Below, in pieces: positions 17,907-26,030 of a DNA stretch of 50,885 bases. The position numbers and the translations under genes are program-made. The notes beneath the pieces are model-generated. The model was not told the origin of the DNA. It worked only from the letters and a program-made list of their open reading frames with translations, and ran no database searches. Within the stretch, counting starts at the first letter, position 1; every line of letters begins with the position of its first letter. Location: the NCBI GenBank assembly GCA_020430775.1, contig JAGQJE010000100.1:1-50885 (forward strand). The letters run 5' to 3'. This DNA comes from Myxococcales bacterium. GTDB lineage: Bacteria; Myxococcota_A; Polyangia; Polyangiales; Houyiibacteriaceae.

Positions 17907-19457
17907 CTACGGCGCGACGCACAGGGGCGTGCACTGGGCGTTGTTGACCGCGCCGACCGTGTAGTTCTCCTGCGTCATGTTCGCGGGCTGCGTGATCTTG
18001 ACGACGACGCTCTGCGCGGCGGTCGGCGTCGAGAGGCAGAACCCTACGCCGGGGCTCGCCGGCGGGAGCGTCTTCATGACGCCGGACGCCGGGCTTCCGC
18101 CGGCGGTCACGTTGAGGGCCACGCCGGCGCCGCCGGGCGGCCACGAGACGACGACCGCATAGCAGGTGCTGCCGGGAGGTACGGGGGCGGTGAAGTAGTC
18201 GACGTCACCGGCGGGGCAGATGGAGCCGTTGACCGTCTGCGCGACCGCCGCGGCGGTCGCCGTCGCCGCCGTGTCGTTCGGCTCGTTCACGTCGCCGCAG
18301 GTCGCAGCGTCACAAGCGGGATCGCCAGCGCACTGCGGGTCGTCGCACGGGAGGTCGACGCCACAGACTGGCTGCGGAGCGCACGCGGGGTTCGAGACAC
18401 ACGCCGGGTTGTTGCAGTCGGGGGGGCTGGGGCAGACAGGCATCTGCATGCACTTCGGGAACTCGGCGCACATCGGGTCTGCGCAGTCGATCTTGCCGTC
18501 GAGGTTGTTGTCGAGGCCGTCGTCGCAGATCTCGTTCGTCGGCTGGCAGCGGGGCAGATCCTTGCACATGGGGTCCTGGCAGTCGACCTTGCCGTCGCCG
18601 TTGTCGTCGACGTTGTTGTCGCAGATCTCGTTCGGGGTCGGGTTGCACACCGGCAAGGTCTTGCAGCGCGCGTCTGCGCAGTCGGTCTTGCCGTCGCAGT
18701 TGTCGTCGATGTTGTTGTCGCAGACCTCGAGGAAACGGTTCGGCATCGACGGATCGAAGACGCAGTACGGGTCCTGGCAGTCGACCTTGCCGTTGTCGTT
18801 GTCGTCGACGCCGTTGTTACAGATCTCGAAGCCGACCGTGTTCGTGCAGATCTCCATCCGGGCGCAGTAGGGATCATCGCAGTCGACCTTGCCGTTGTCG
18901 TTGTCGTCGACGTGATTGTCGCAGATCTCCGGCGGCACCTGGCAGTTCGGCGCGTTGGCGCAGACCGGGTCTTTGCAGTCGGCGAGTCCATTGCCGTCGT
19001 CGTCGACGTTGTTGTTGTCGCAGATCTCGACGGTGCCGCCGCAGGACAGGTCTTGTGTGCACTGAGGGCCACCGCAGCACATCGGGTCTGCGCAGTCGAC
19101 GAGGTTGTTGCCGTTGTCGTCGATCTGGTTGTCACAGATCTCGGTGTCGCCGGTGCTCATGCAGGCCGGGAGGGTCGCGCACATCGGGTCTTGGCAGTCG
19201 ACCTTGCCGTCGCCGTTGTCGTCGACCTGGTTGTCGCAGATCTCGGTACCGCCGTCGGTCTGGCAAGCCGCGCTACCGGCGCACATCGGGTCTTGGCAGT
19301 CGATCTTGCCGTCGCCGTTGTCGTCGATCTGGTTGTTGCAGATCTCGGCGCCGGGGTTGGTCGTGCCAGAGTCCGAGCAGCCGGGTAGCGCCGGCAGGAG
19401 CAAGGTGGCGAGGAAGAGCGCGAGGGAGGCGCGTCGCAAGAAAAGCTCGTTATGCAT
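17907..19457 (-). CDS. Lipoprotein with nine Cys/Asp-rich repeats and PPC-like C-terminal domain
   Basis: A 516-residue lipoprotein with lipobox ALPGC (Cys27). Nine repeats of the form EICDNxxDDNGDGKxDCxDPMC fill residues 38-332, each with an EF-like Asp/Asn run that is probably a divalent-metal (calcium) loop closed by disulfides. A short Cys/Pro stretch (340-387) and a beta-sandwich domain follow. The domain starts CGDVNEPNDTAATA and contains GSICPAGDVDYFTAPVPPG, which resembles the bacterial pre-peptidase C-terminal (PPC) domain. ATG at 19457 has AGGAGC about 6 bases upstream. It lies 17 bases after its paralogue and is probably co-transcribed with it. It is expected on the cell surface; ligand unknown. 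Confidence 0.87.
   Translation of the reverse strand: MHNELFLRRASLALFLATLLLPALPGCSDSGTTNPGAEICNNQIDDNGDGKIDCQDPMCAGSAACQTDGGTEICDNQVDDNGDGKVDCQDPMCATLPACMSTGDTEICDNQIDDNGNNLVDCADPMCCGGPQCTQDLSCGGTVEICDNNNVDDDGNGLADCKDPVCANAPNCQVPPEICDNHVDDNDNGKVDCDDPYCARMEICTNTVGFEICNNGVDDNDNGKVDCQDPYCVFDPSMPNRFLEVCDNNIDDNCDGKTDCADARCKTLPVCNPTPNEICDNNVDDNGDGKVDCQDPMCKDLPRCQPTNEICDDGLDNNLDGKIDCADPMCAEFPKCMQMPVCPSPPDCNNPACVSNPACAPQPVCGVDLPCDDPQCAGDPACDAATCGDVNEPNDTAATATAAAVAQTVNGSICPAGDVDYFTAPVPPGSTCYAVVVSWPPGGAGVALNVTAGGSPASGVMKTLPPASPGVGFCLSTPTAAQSVVVKITQPANMTQENYTVGAVNNAQCTPLCVAP
18462..19346 (-). repeat. Nine tandem CDN-DDNGDG-DCxDP coding repeats
   Basis: Nine units of about 30-36 residues share the core ICDNxxDDNGDGKxDC. 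The most similar ones (units 1, 2 and 8) are close at the DNA level too, with the plus-strand string tcgccgttgtcgtcg recurring. This is consistent with recent duplication or gene conversion between repeats and with the neighbouring paralogue. Confidence 0.8.
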
Positions 19458-19474
19458 GGGGGCTCCTGTTCGGC

Positions 19475-20851
19475 CTACTTGGTGCAGAACATGTTGCAAA
19501 CGTCAGCCTGTCCTTCGCTGCTGACGGCGCCGATCGAGTACTTCATCTGCTTTTGGCCCGCGGGCTGCGTCACCTTGATGCGCAAGGAGACCGCCTGCGA
19601 CGGGTTCTGCAGGCAGTAGCCCTCACCCGCGCTGCCCATTGACACGGCGCCGACGTCGACGGGCGTCGCCGCGACCGGGTTGCCGGCGGCGTCCGTGAGC
19701 TCGGTCGTAAGGTCTCCGTCGGCCGGATCCCAGCTCACGCCGATGGCGAAGCAGGTGACCGTGCCGCCCGGGACGTCTGCTTTGTACCAGTCGACGTCAC
19801 CGGCCGGGCAGATCGCGCCGCCCACCGGCGGGTCGGCCTCGACCGCCACCAAGGTCGCCGTGTCCCGCGTGTCGTTCGGCTCGTTCTTGTCGCCGCAGGT
19901 GGTCGGGTCGTAGCAGTGCGGGTCGGTGGCGCAGTCGGGGTCGTCGCAGTCGACCAGGCCGTCGCCGTCGTCGTCCTTCGTGTTGTCGCAGATCTCGGTC
20001 GGGTTGCATTCGACCGTCGGCGCGCAGTCGGGATCGAGGCAGTCGGCCTTGCCGTCGTTGTCATTGTCGATCCCGTCGTGGCAGTTGCCGTTGGCCGGCG
20101 TCTCGGGGACCGTGCACGAGGGGTCTACCGGGTAGCCCGTCTCGCCGACGCAGGCGGGGTCTTCGCAGTCGGTCTTGCCGTTGTCGTCGTTGTCCTTGCC
20201 GTCGTCGCAGTTCGGCTCACCGCAGGAGGTCGCGTTGCCTTCCTTGTCGGCCGGGCACTCCGGGTGGGGGATGCACTCGGTGGACTGGGCGCAGCCGGGG
20301 TCTTCGCAGTCGATCTTGCCGTCGCCGTTGTCGTCGACGCCGTTGTCGCAGATCTCGACCTTGCCTTCGCAGGCCGGATCCTCGGCGCAGGCTGGGTCCT
20401 GGCAGTCGACGAGCTTGTTGCCGTCGTCGTCGACGCCGTTGTTGCAGATCTCGACCTTCACCGGGTTGCAGATGGGGGTCTGAGCGCAGGTCGGGTCGGC
20501 GCAGTCGACGAGTCCATTGCCGTTGTCATCGACGCCGTTGTTGCAGTCCTCGACGCCCGGGCCGGGGCAGATGGGGTTGTCGAAGCACGCGGGATCGGCG
20601 CAGTCGATCTTGCCGTTCAGGTCGTCGTCGATCTGGTTGTCGCAGATCTCGTCCGGGAGGGTCGTACACGCCGGGTCGAACTGGCAGGCGGGGTCGCTGC
20701 AGTCGACCTTGCCGTCGGTGCCCGGCTTGCACTCGCCGCCGCCGTTCGACCCGCCACCGCCGGAGCCGCCGCAGCCCGGAACCATCGGGATCAACGCCAA
20801 AGCAAAGAAGAGCGCCGGGGCAGTCCGGCGAAAGAAAAGCAGGGACCTCAT
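19475..20851 (-). CDS. Paralogous Cys/Asp-rich repeat lipoprotein with PPC-like domain
   Basis: A 458-residue lipoprotein with lipobox MVPGC (Cys27) and a Gly/Ser linker. Eight repeats of the EICDNxxDDNGDGKIDCxDPxC kind (first one partial) span residues 41-313. The C-terminal beta domain (319-458) begins CGDKNEPNDTRDTAT and contains GAICPAGDVDWYKADVPGG. The domain closely matches that of the downstream gene, so the two arose by duplication. ATG at 20851 has the best ribosome site in the region (GGAGG, 4 bases before). An in-frame ATG further upstream adds an arginine-rich leader and is less likely. First gene of a two-gene unit. Confidence 0.87.
   Translation of the reverse strand: MRSLLFFRRTAPALFFALALIPMVPGCGGSGGGGSNGGGECKPGTDGKVDCSDPACQFDPACTTLPDEICDNQIDDDLNGKIDCADPACFDNPICPGPGVEDCNNGVDDNGNGLVDCADPTCAQTPICNPVKVEICNNGVDDDGNKLVDCQDPACAEDPACEGKVEICDNGVDDNGDGKIDCEDPGCAQSTECIPHPECPADKEGNATSCGEPNCDDGKDNDDNGKTDCEDPACVGETGYPVDPSCTVPETPANGNCHDGIDNDNDGKADCLDPDCAPTVECNPTEICDNTKDDDGDGLVDCDDPDCATDPHCYDPTTCGDKNEPNDTRDTATLVAVEADPPVGGAICPAGDVDWYKADVPGGTVTCFAIGVSWDPADGDLTTELTDAAGNPVAATPVDVGAVSMGSAGEGYCLQNPSQAVSLRIKVTQPAGQKQMKYSIGAVSSEGQADVCNMFCTK
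19913..20731 (-). repeat. Eight Cys/Asp-rich coding repeats
   Basis: Eight units (first partial) with the same core as the repeats of the downstream paralogue but more drift in the spacer between units, including a longer insertion around residues 190-215. Confidence 0.75.
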
Positions 20852-21079
20852 GCTACCTCCACGAACGAGCGCCGCGCGACCCATCAGGATGCGACGCGGG
20901 CCGACGGCTTAGCCTACGCGGGTCCTTCCATGTCCACAACTACCGGCGTCGAGAAAAGCGCAACATTCGGACAACGGCGGAGGGCCGCCCGTAGAGCGCC
21001 GTGCCGCTCGCGTCGTCGATGGCACGCGCATTGCATCGTTGCCACGCAGCGCGACGTGGAGACGCGCGTGGAGCCCATC

Positions 21080-21529
21080 ATGCGCAACCCCCTCACCGGC
21101 CAAGACACCGCCGTCGTCATCGCTGAGCGCGGCGCATCGTGGGTCGACTGGTTCGATCGCCTGTCCGCTCGGGGCGACCACGTCGTGCTCCTCGTGCAGG
21201 AACCCGACGAGCCCGCCGGCGCGTTCGCGCGCCGGGTCCGTGAACGGTTCGGGAGGGACGACCTTCGCGAGTGGCCTCCGAGCGCCGCGGTCCTGGTGAG
21301 CGGTGGGCGCGTCGATTCCGCCGTCATCGCAGCGCGTTCGGCGCTGACTCGAACCATCGCTTCAGCTATGTCGGGCGTCGGACGAGGCGAGATGCTCTTC
21401 GCGGACAGCGGCCCGGACCGCTACTGCATGCTGGCGCTCGCCGCCGCGGTCGCCGATCAGGTGCAGGGCAGCGGCGTGAAGGTCACGCCCTCCGCGGAGC
21501 CTCGCTCGGTCCTGCCCTCCGCCGCCTGA
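21080..21529 (+). CDS. Hypothetical protein, small cytosolic
   Basis: A 149-residue protein read from ATG at 21080 (MRNPLTGQDTAVVIAERG); GTG at 21068 is an alternative. It has alternating beta and alpha character: VVLLVQEPDEP, AAVLVSGGRVDSAVIAARSA, EMLFADSGPDRYCMLALAAAVADQV. This is like a small Rossmann-type or USP-like fold without a recognisable nucleotide motif. No signal peptide or membrane segment. It is divergent from the lipoprotein pair and convergent with mutH. I do not recognise a family. Codon use looks like its neighbours, with strong third-position GC, which favours a real gene. Confidence 0.55.
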   Translation: MRNPLTGQDTAVVIAERGASWVDWFDRLSARGDHVVLLVQEPDEPAGAFARRVRERFGRDDLREWPPSAAVLVSGGRVDSAVIAARSALTRTIASAMSGVGRGEMLFADSGPDRYCMLALAAAVADQVQGSGVKVTPSAEPRSVLPSAA

Positions 21530-21618
21530 GCACACGCCACGCGCGCGCGCACCGACGCTTCGCTCCCGCGAAGCGCGCTATGCACCCGCCAGCCCGCCGG
21601 TGCGTCGCCCCGTGCGCA

Positions 21619-21670
21619 CCGGTGACAGGGTGTGTCCGCCGCGCCCGCGAGGCTGACACGCTGTCACCGG
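21619..21670. terminator. Inverted repeat between convergent genes, overlapping the mutH stop
   Basis: ccggtgacag (21619-21628) is perfectly complementary to ctgtcaccgg (21661-21670), and gtgtc/gacac just inside extends the stem after a small bulge. The mutH stop codon (21664-21666) lies in the right arm. A second hairpin, cgcttcg/cgaagcg, sits at 21556-21575. There is no T-run; a bidirectional terminator or a protein-binding site are both possible. Confidence 0.4.
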
Positions 21671-22362
21671 CCCATGCCCGAGGCTCCGCCTGCTGCCGTC
21701 GCGAAGACCGAGGCCGTAAACGTGCGCCGCAGGTAAAAGCCCCGTGGGAGCGTCCACACCGAGCCGTCTTCGCCGGGGCCGAGGCGCACCACTCGGCTGT
21801 GCGCCGCCTTTGGGCGGATCTGCAGCGCGACGCCGAGGTGCGCCGTGACGCGGTCGAGCTCACCGCGGCCGACGAGGTCTGCCAGCATCTCCCAGTCGGC
21901 CCGCAGCCGCGCGCGCTGCGCCGGCGCCGGTGACCACAGCAGCGGCGCGCCGAAACGGCGCGCTTCAAAGGCGACGCCGCGCTCCGACTCGACGGGGATG
22001 AAGAGGACGCGCTCGAGCTTTCGGGCGACGGCGCTCTCGGCCCACTCGGCGTCCGCCACCCGGTCGAGCGCGATCGAGCAGACGAAGGTCGATTCGCGCG
22101 GGACGCCGGCGGCGCTCATCGGCACCGTCTTCAGCTCGACCCCGAGCGCGGGGAAGTCGGGCTCGCTGCGGTTGCCGGCGCTCGCGCCGAGGGCTGCCTC
22201 GACGAGCGTGCCGACGTAGCCCTTGGCGCGACCCGGTGCGTGGGGGAGGGCGCGGCCGAGCTCGCGGGCGACCTCCGCGATCGTCCGCCCCGACAGACCT
22301 CGGGCGCGGCGGCAGAGCGCAGGCTCGTCGGCCGGGGCGACGGCCGGGTCCGCCCCGCTCAC
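21664..22362 (-). CDS. mutH: DNA mismatch repair endonuclease MutH
   Basis: MutH nicks the unmethylated strand at hemimethylated GATC to start mismatch repair. The 232-residue length equals that of the enterobacterial enzyme. The nuclease motif D-x6-E-x-K is intact as PDFPALGVELKTVP (about Asp69, Glu76, Lys78), and the upstream glutamate is in TLVEAALG (about Glu55). GRAKGYVGTLVE and ESTFVCSIAL also match the MutH/Sau3AI family. The GTG at 22362 overlaps the dnaE stop (GTGA), so translation is coupled to the replicative polymerase. MutH is classically described from gammaproteobacteria with Dam; dam, mutS and mutL are not in this window. A Sau3AI-like restriction role is less likely given the full match and the coupling. 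Confidence 0.9.
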   Translation of the reverse strand: MSGADPAVAPADEPALCRRARGLSGRTIAEVARELGRALPHAPGRAKGYVGTLVEAALGASAGNRSEPDFPALGVELKTVPMSAAGVPRESTFVCSIALDRVADAEWAESAVARKLERVLFIPVESERGVAFEARRFGAPLLWSPAPAQRARLRADWEMLADLVGRGELDRVTAHLGVALQIRPKAAHSRVVRLGPGEDGSVWTLPRGFYLRRTFTASVFATAAGGASGMGR

Positions 22363-25300
22363 GTCCTCCACTCGCAGGTGTTGCGTCCGAACGCGCGCTC
22401 GAGCCCCGCCATCAGGGCGTCGCTCGGCTCGACGGTGATGCCGGTGTCGAGAAGCTCCGCGCGCCACCGCCCTGGGTCGAGCAGGGTGAGGCTCACGGGG
22501 CAGTCACCGCGGAAGCGCTCGAGCGTGGCGCGCAGGGTCTCGAGCCGCTCCCGGTCGAGCGCCTCGACCGGCAGGGTGACGTGGACCGCGTGGGTGCGCT
22601 CGTTGAGCGCTTTGGCGAGCGAGGACACGTCGTCGAGGAGGATCTTCGCCTCCGCCTGGGCGCTCTCGTCTGCGCCGCGATCGCGCTCGTGCTTGACCTT
22701 GCCGGTCAGGAGCACGGGCTCGCCCGATGTGAGCGCGGCGCGCACCTCCGCGCGCTCGAGGGGGCGCGGGCGGACGATGACCTCGACCCGCCCCTCGGCG
22801 TCCTCGAGGTGGAAGAACGCCATCGTCTGGCCGGACTTGGTGCGCCGCTCACGGTACCCCTCGACCGAGCCGCCGAGCGTGACGGTTTGGAACGCCTCCA
22901 GCTCGCGGACGGTCGTGGTCGTCGCGTTGCAAAAGCGCCGGAGGTCGCGCTCGTAGCGGTCGAGCGGGTGGCCCGACACGTAAAAGCCGAGCGTCCCCTT
23001 CTCGCGCGCGAGCAATTCCCGCGAGTCCCAGGGCTCCGCGCTCGGGAACGACGCGCCCGGCCGGGACAGCTCGGCAGCGCGCGCGTCGTCGCCGAGCAGC
23101 CCGAAGAGGCTCGTCTGGCCGCTGCTCCGCTCGGCGCTCATCCGCTTGCCTCGCTCGATCGCGGGCTCGATCGCCGCGAAGCCCTGCGCCCGATGCACCC
23201 CGGGCGCCGCGTGCGCGCTGTCGAACGCGCCGGACTGGACGAGCGCCTCGACGACCGCCTTGTTGACGCGCCGGAGGTCGACCCGGGCGCAGAAGTCGAA
23301 GACGTCCTCGAAGGGATGCTCCCGGGGGGCGTCGGCCGCGGCCCCAGCGCCCGGCGCGTCGACGGCCGAGACGCGCCGCGCCTCGAAGAGCGCCTCGAGC
23401 GCGGCGCTGCCGACGCCCTTGAGCGCACCGAGACCGAAGCGGATCTTCGGGCCGAGCGGGTCCGAGATGCGGCCCTTCCAGGACACGGGACGGTCCGCGC
23501 GCCCTGCGGGTGCCGAGGCATCGTCACCGCCCGCGCTCTCAGAGTCGTACACGACCGTGAAGTCGGTCTCGGACTCGTTGACGTCCGGCGGCAGGACCGT
23601 GATGCCCTGCGTGCGCGCCTCCGCGACCGTCCGGACGACCTTGTCGATCTTGTCCTTGTCGGCAGAGAGGGTCGCGCAGGCCAGCTCGACCGGGAAGTGC
23701 GCCTTGAGGTACGCCGTCTGGTAGGTGATGAGCGCGTACGCGGCCGAGTGCGACTTGTTGAAGCCGTAGCCCGCGAAGTACGCCATCTGCTCGAAGACCT
23801 CCTCCGCCACCTGCTTGCTGTGGCCGCGCCCCACCGCGCCCTCGAGGAAGACGGCCTTCTGCTTCGCCATCTCGGACGCTTTCTTCTTCCCCATGGCGCG
23901 CCGCAGCAGATCGGCGCCGCCGAGCGAGTAGCCGGCCATCGCCTGGGCGATGTGCATGACCTGCTCTTGGTAGACGATGACGCCGCGCGTCTCGCGCAGG
24001 ATCGGCTCGAGCACGGGCGCCGTGTAGCTGACCCGCTGCCGTCCGTGCCTCCGCTCGACGAAGTCCTTGTCCATGCCGGCGCCCATCGGCCCCGGGCGGT
24101 AGAGCGCCACCGCGGCGATGATGTCCTCGAAGCAGTCCGGCCGGAGCTGCTTGAACAGCTCCTGCATGCCGCTCGACTCGAGCTGAAACACGTTGGTCGT
24201 CTGACCTGAGCAGAGCAGCGTGTAGGTCGCCGGGTCGTCGAGCGGGATCGCGCCGAGGTCGAAGGGCGCGTCGCCGCGGTCGGGCCGCTTGGCGATGAGC
24301 CGCGTCGCGATGTCGATGACGGTGAGCGTGCGCAGGCCGAGGAAGTCGAACTTTACGAGCCCCGCTGCCTCGACGTCGTTCTTGTCGTACTGGGTGACGA
24401 AGACGTCCGGCTCCGGGCAGAAGACGGGGACGTGATCCCAGAGCGGGCCCTCGCTGATCACCACGCCCGCGGCGTGCATGCCCGCGTGGCGCGTGAGGTT
24501 CTCGAGCGCCTGGGCCGTATCGAGTACCTCGCGGGCCGCGGGGTTGGTCTCGTGCTCGACGCGGAGGTTCTTCTCGGCCCCGAGCGCGTCGGCGATGGAC
24601 ACGGTCTTGCCGCCGACCGGCTCCGGGATCATCGTGGCGAGTCGGCCCGCCTCGGACGGCGCCATGCCGAGCACGCGGCCGACGTCGCGCACGACGCTGC
24701 GGCTCTTGAGCTGATGGAAGGTCGCGATCTGCCCGACGCTGTGGTGTCCGTACTTGTCGCGCACGTAGTCGATGACCCGGTCGCGCTGGTCCATGCAGAA
24801 GTCGACGTCGAAGTCCGGCATCGACACGCGCTCGGGGTTCAGGAAGCGCTCGAAGAGCAGCCCGTAGGGGATCGGGTCGAGGTCGGTGATCCCGAGCGCG
24901 TACGCGACGAGCGAGCCGGCGCCCGAGCCGCGGCCGGGGCCGACCGGGATGCCGTGGTCTTTGGCCCAGTTGATGAAGTCCTGGACGATGAGGAAATACC
25001 CCGCGAAGCCCATCTCGACGATCACGCCGAGCTCGCCCGCGAGCCGCTCGCGGTAGGCCGCCTCGTCGATCGCGTGCCCGAGCCGGCGCAGGTCGGCGAT
25101 GCGCCGAACGAGGCCCGCCTCGGCCAGCATCCGGAGGTACGCCGGCTCGGACTGCTCGCCCGGGACGACGAAGCTCGGGAGCTTCGGCTGGGCCAGCGGC
25201 TGCACCTGCCCGCCGCACATCTCGGCGACGCGGAGGGTGTTCGAGAGCGCCTGCGGCAGGTCCTTGAACAAGGCCGCCATCTGCTCGGCGGACTTGAGGT

Positions 25301-26030
25301 ACATCTCGGACGAGCCGTGGTGGGTGGTCTCCATCTCCGCGAGGCTGCGGCCGGCGCCGATGCACTGGAGCGCGAGCTGCGAGCGCGCGTCCTGACGCAC
25401 GAGGTAGTGGCAGTCGTTCGTCGCCACGAGCGGCAGCTCGAGCGCCCGCGCGAGTTCGACGAGGACGCGGTTGAGCGGGCGGTCCTCCGGGAACCCGTGG
25501 TCTTGCAGCTCGACGAAGAGCTGCCCGGGCTCGAACGCGTCGCGGAGCGTGCCGAGCGCCTCCCTGCCGGCGTCCGCGCCGCGGTGGAGCACCTGCTGCG
25601 CGACGTGGCCGCCCATGCACGCGCTCAGCCCGACGAGGCCTGCGCTGTGGGTGCGGAGCAGGTCGAGGTCGATCCTCGGCGCGCCGGCGGCGGCGTACCC
25701 GTCGACCCACCCGAGGCTCACGAGCCGCACGAGGTTGCGGTAGCCCTGCTGCGAGGCCGCGAGCAGGACGAGGTGGTGCGCCCGGGGGTCCTCCCGGTCG
25801 CCGCGCGCGCCCGGCGTGAGGGCGACCTCGCAGCCCAGGATGGGCGCGACCCCGTGGCGCTCGCACGCGCGATGGAAGGCGAGCGCACCGAACATGTTGC
25901 CGTGATCGGTGAGCGCGACCGCGGACATGCCCGCGGCCTGGACGTGCGCCACGAGCGGATCGATGCGGATGGCGCCGTCGAGCATCGAGTACTCGGAGTG
26001 CACGTGCAGGTGGACGAGCTCGGGCGGCAT
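22359..26030 (-). CDS. dnaE: DNA polymerase III subunit alpha
   Basis: The catalytic subunit of the replicative DNA polymerase, 1,223 residues, slightly longer than the enterobacterial DnaE. The PHP domain at the N-terminus keeps metal-binding motifs (HLHVHSEYSMLDGA, TDHGN, CHYL), so a proofreading-type phosphoesterase activity is possible. The polymerase core has VGPGRGSGAGSLVAY and the catalytic aspartates in PDFDVDFCMDQRD (about Asp406 and Asp408). The later region has YQEQVMHIAQ, GYGFNKSHSAAYA and an OB-fold (about 1010-1090, TLGGSVEGYRERRTKSG). The ATG at 26030 gives the standard start MPPELVHLHVHSEYS. mutH is coupled downstream. Confidence 0.97.
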   Translation of the reverse strand: MPPELVHLHVHSEYSMLDGAIRIDPLVAHVQAAGMSAVALTDHGNMFGALAFHRACERHGVAPILGCEVALTPGARGDREDPRAHHLVLLAASQQGYRNLVRLVSLGWVDGYAAAGAPRIDLDLLRTHSAGLVGLSACMGGHVAQQVLHRGADAGREALGTLRDAFEPGQLFVELQDHGFPEDRPLNRVLVELARALELPLVATNDCHYLVRQDARSQLALQCIGAGRSLAEMETTHHGSSEMYLKSAEQMAALFKDLPQALSNTLRVAEMCGGQVQPLAQPKLPSFVVPGEQSEPAYLRMLAEAGLVRRIADLRRLGHAIDEAAYRERLAGELGVIVEMGFAGYFLIVQDFINWAKDHGIPVGPGRGSGAGSLVAYALGITDLDPIPYGLLFERFLNPERVSMPDFDVDFCMDQRDRVIDYVRDKYGHHSVGQIATFHQLKSRSVVRDVGRVLGMAPSEAGRLATMIPEPVGGKTVSIADALGAEKNLRVEHETNPAAREVLDTAQALENLTRHAGMHAAGVVISEGPLWDHVPVFCPEPDVFVTQYDKNDVEAAGLVKFDFLGLRTLTVIDIATRLIAKRPDRGDAPFDLGAIPLDDPATYTLLCSGQTTNVFQLESSGMQELFKQLRPDCFEDIIAAVALYRPGPMGAGMDKDFVERRHGRQRVSYTAPVLEPILRETRGVIVYQEQVMHIAQAMAGYSLGGADLLRRAMGKKKASEMAKQKAVFLEGAVGRGHSKQVAEEVFEQMAYFAGYGFNKSHSAAYALITYQTAYLKAHFPVELACATLSADKDKIDKVVRTVAEARTQGITVLPPDVNESETDFTVVYDSESAGGDDASAPAGRADRPVSWKGRISDPLGPKIRFGLGALKGVGSAALEALFEARRVSAVDAPGAGAAADAPREHPFEDVFDFCARVDLRRVNKAVVEALVQSGAFDSAHAAPGVHRAQGFAAIEPAIERGKRMSAERSSGQTSLFGLLGDDARAAELSRPGASFPSAEPWDSRELLAREKGTLGFYVSGHPLDRYERDLRRFCNATTTTVRELEAFQTVTLGGSVEGYRERRTKSGQTMAFFHLEDAEGRVEVIVRPRPLERAEVRAALTSGEPVLLTGKVKHERDRGADESAQAEAKILLDDVSSLAKALNERTHAVHVTLPVEALDRERLETLRATLERFRGDCPVSLTLLDPGRWRAELLDTGITVEPSDALMAGLERAFGRNTCEWRT

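Noticed and set aside
18462-20731. Regular direct repeats resembling a CRISPR array
   Set aside because: The repeats are in frame, code for the Cys/Asp motif, vary in length and sequence, and no cas genes are near.
23539-25866. 775-codon minus-strand frame within dnaE
   Set aside because: Frame-shifted Arg/Pro-rich reading of dnaE itself.
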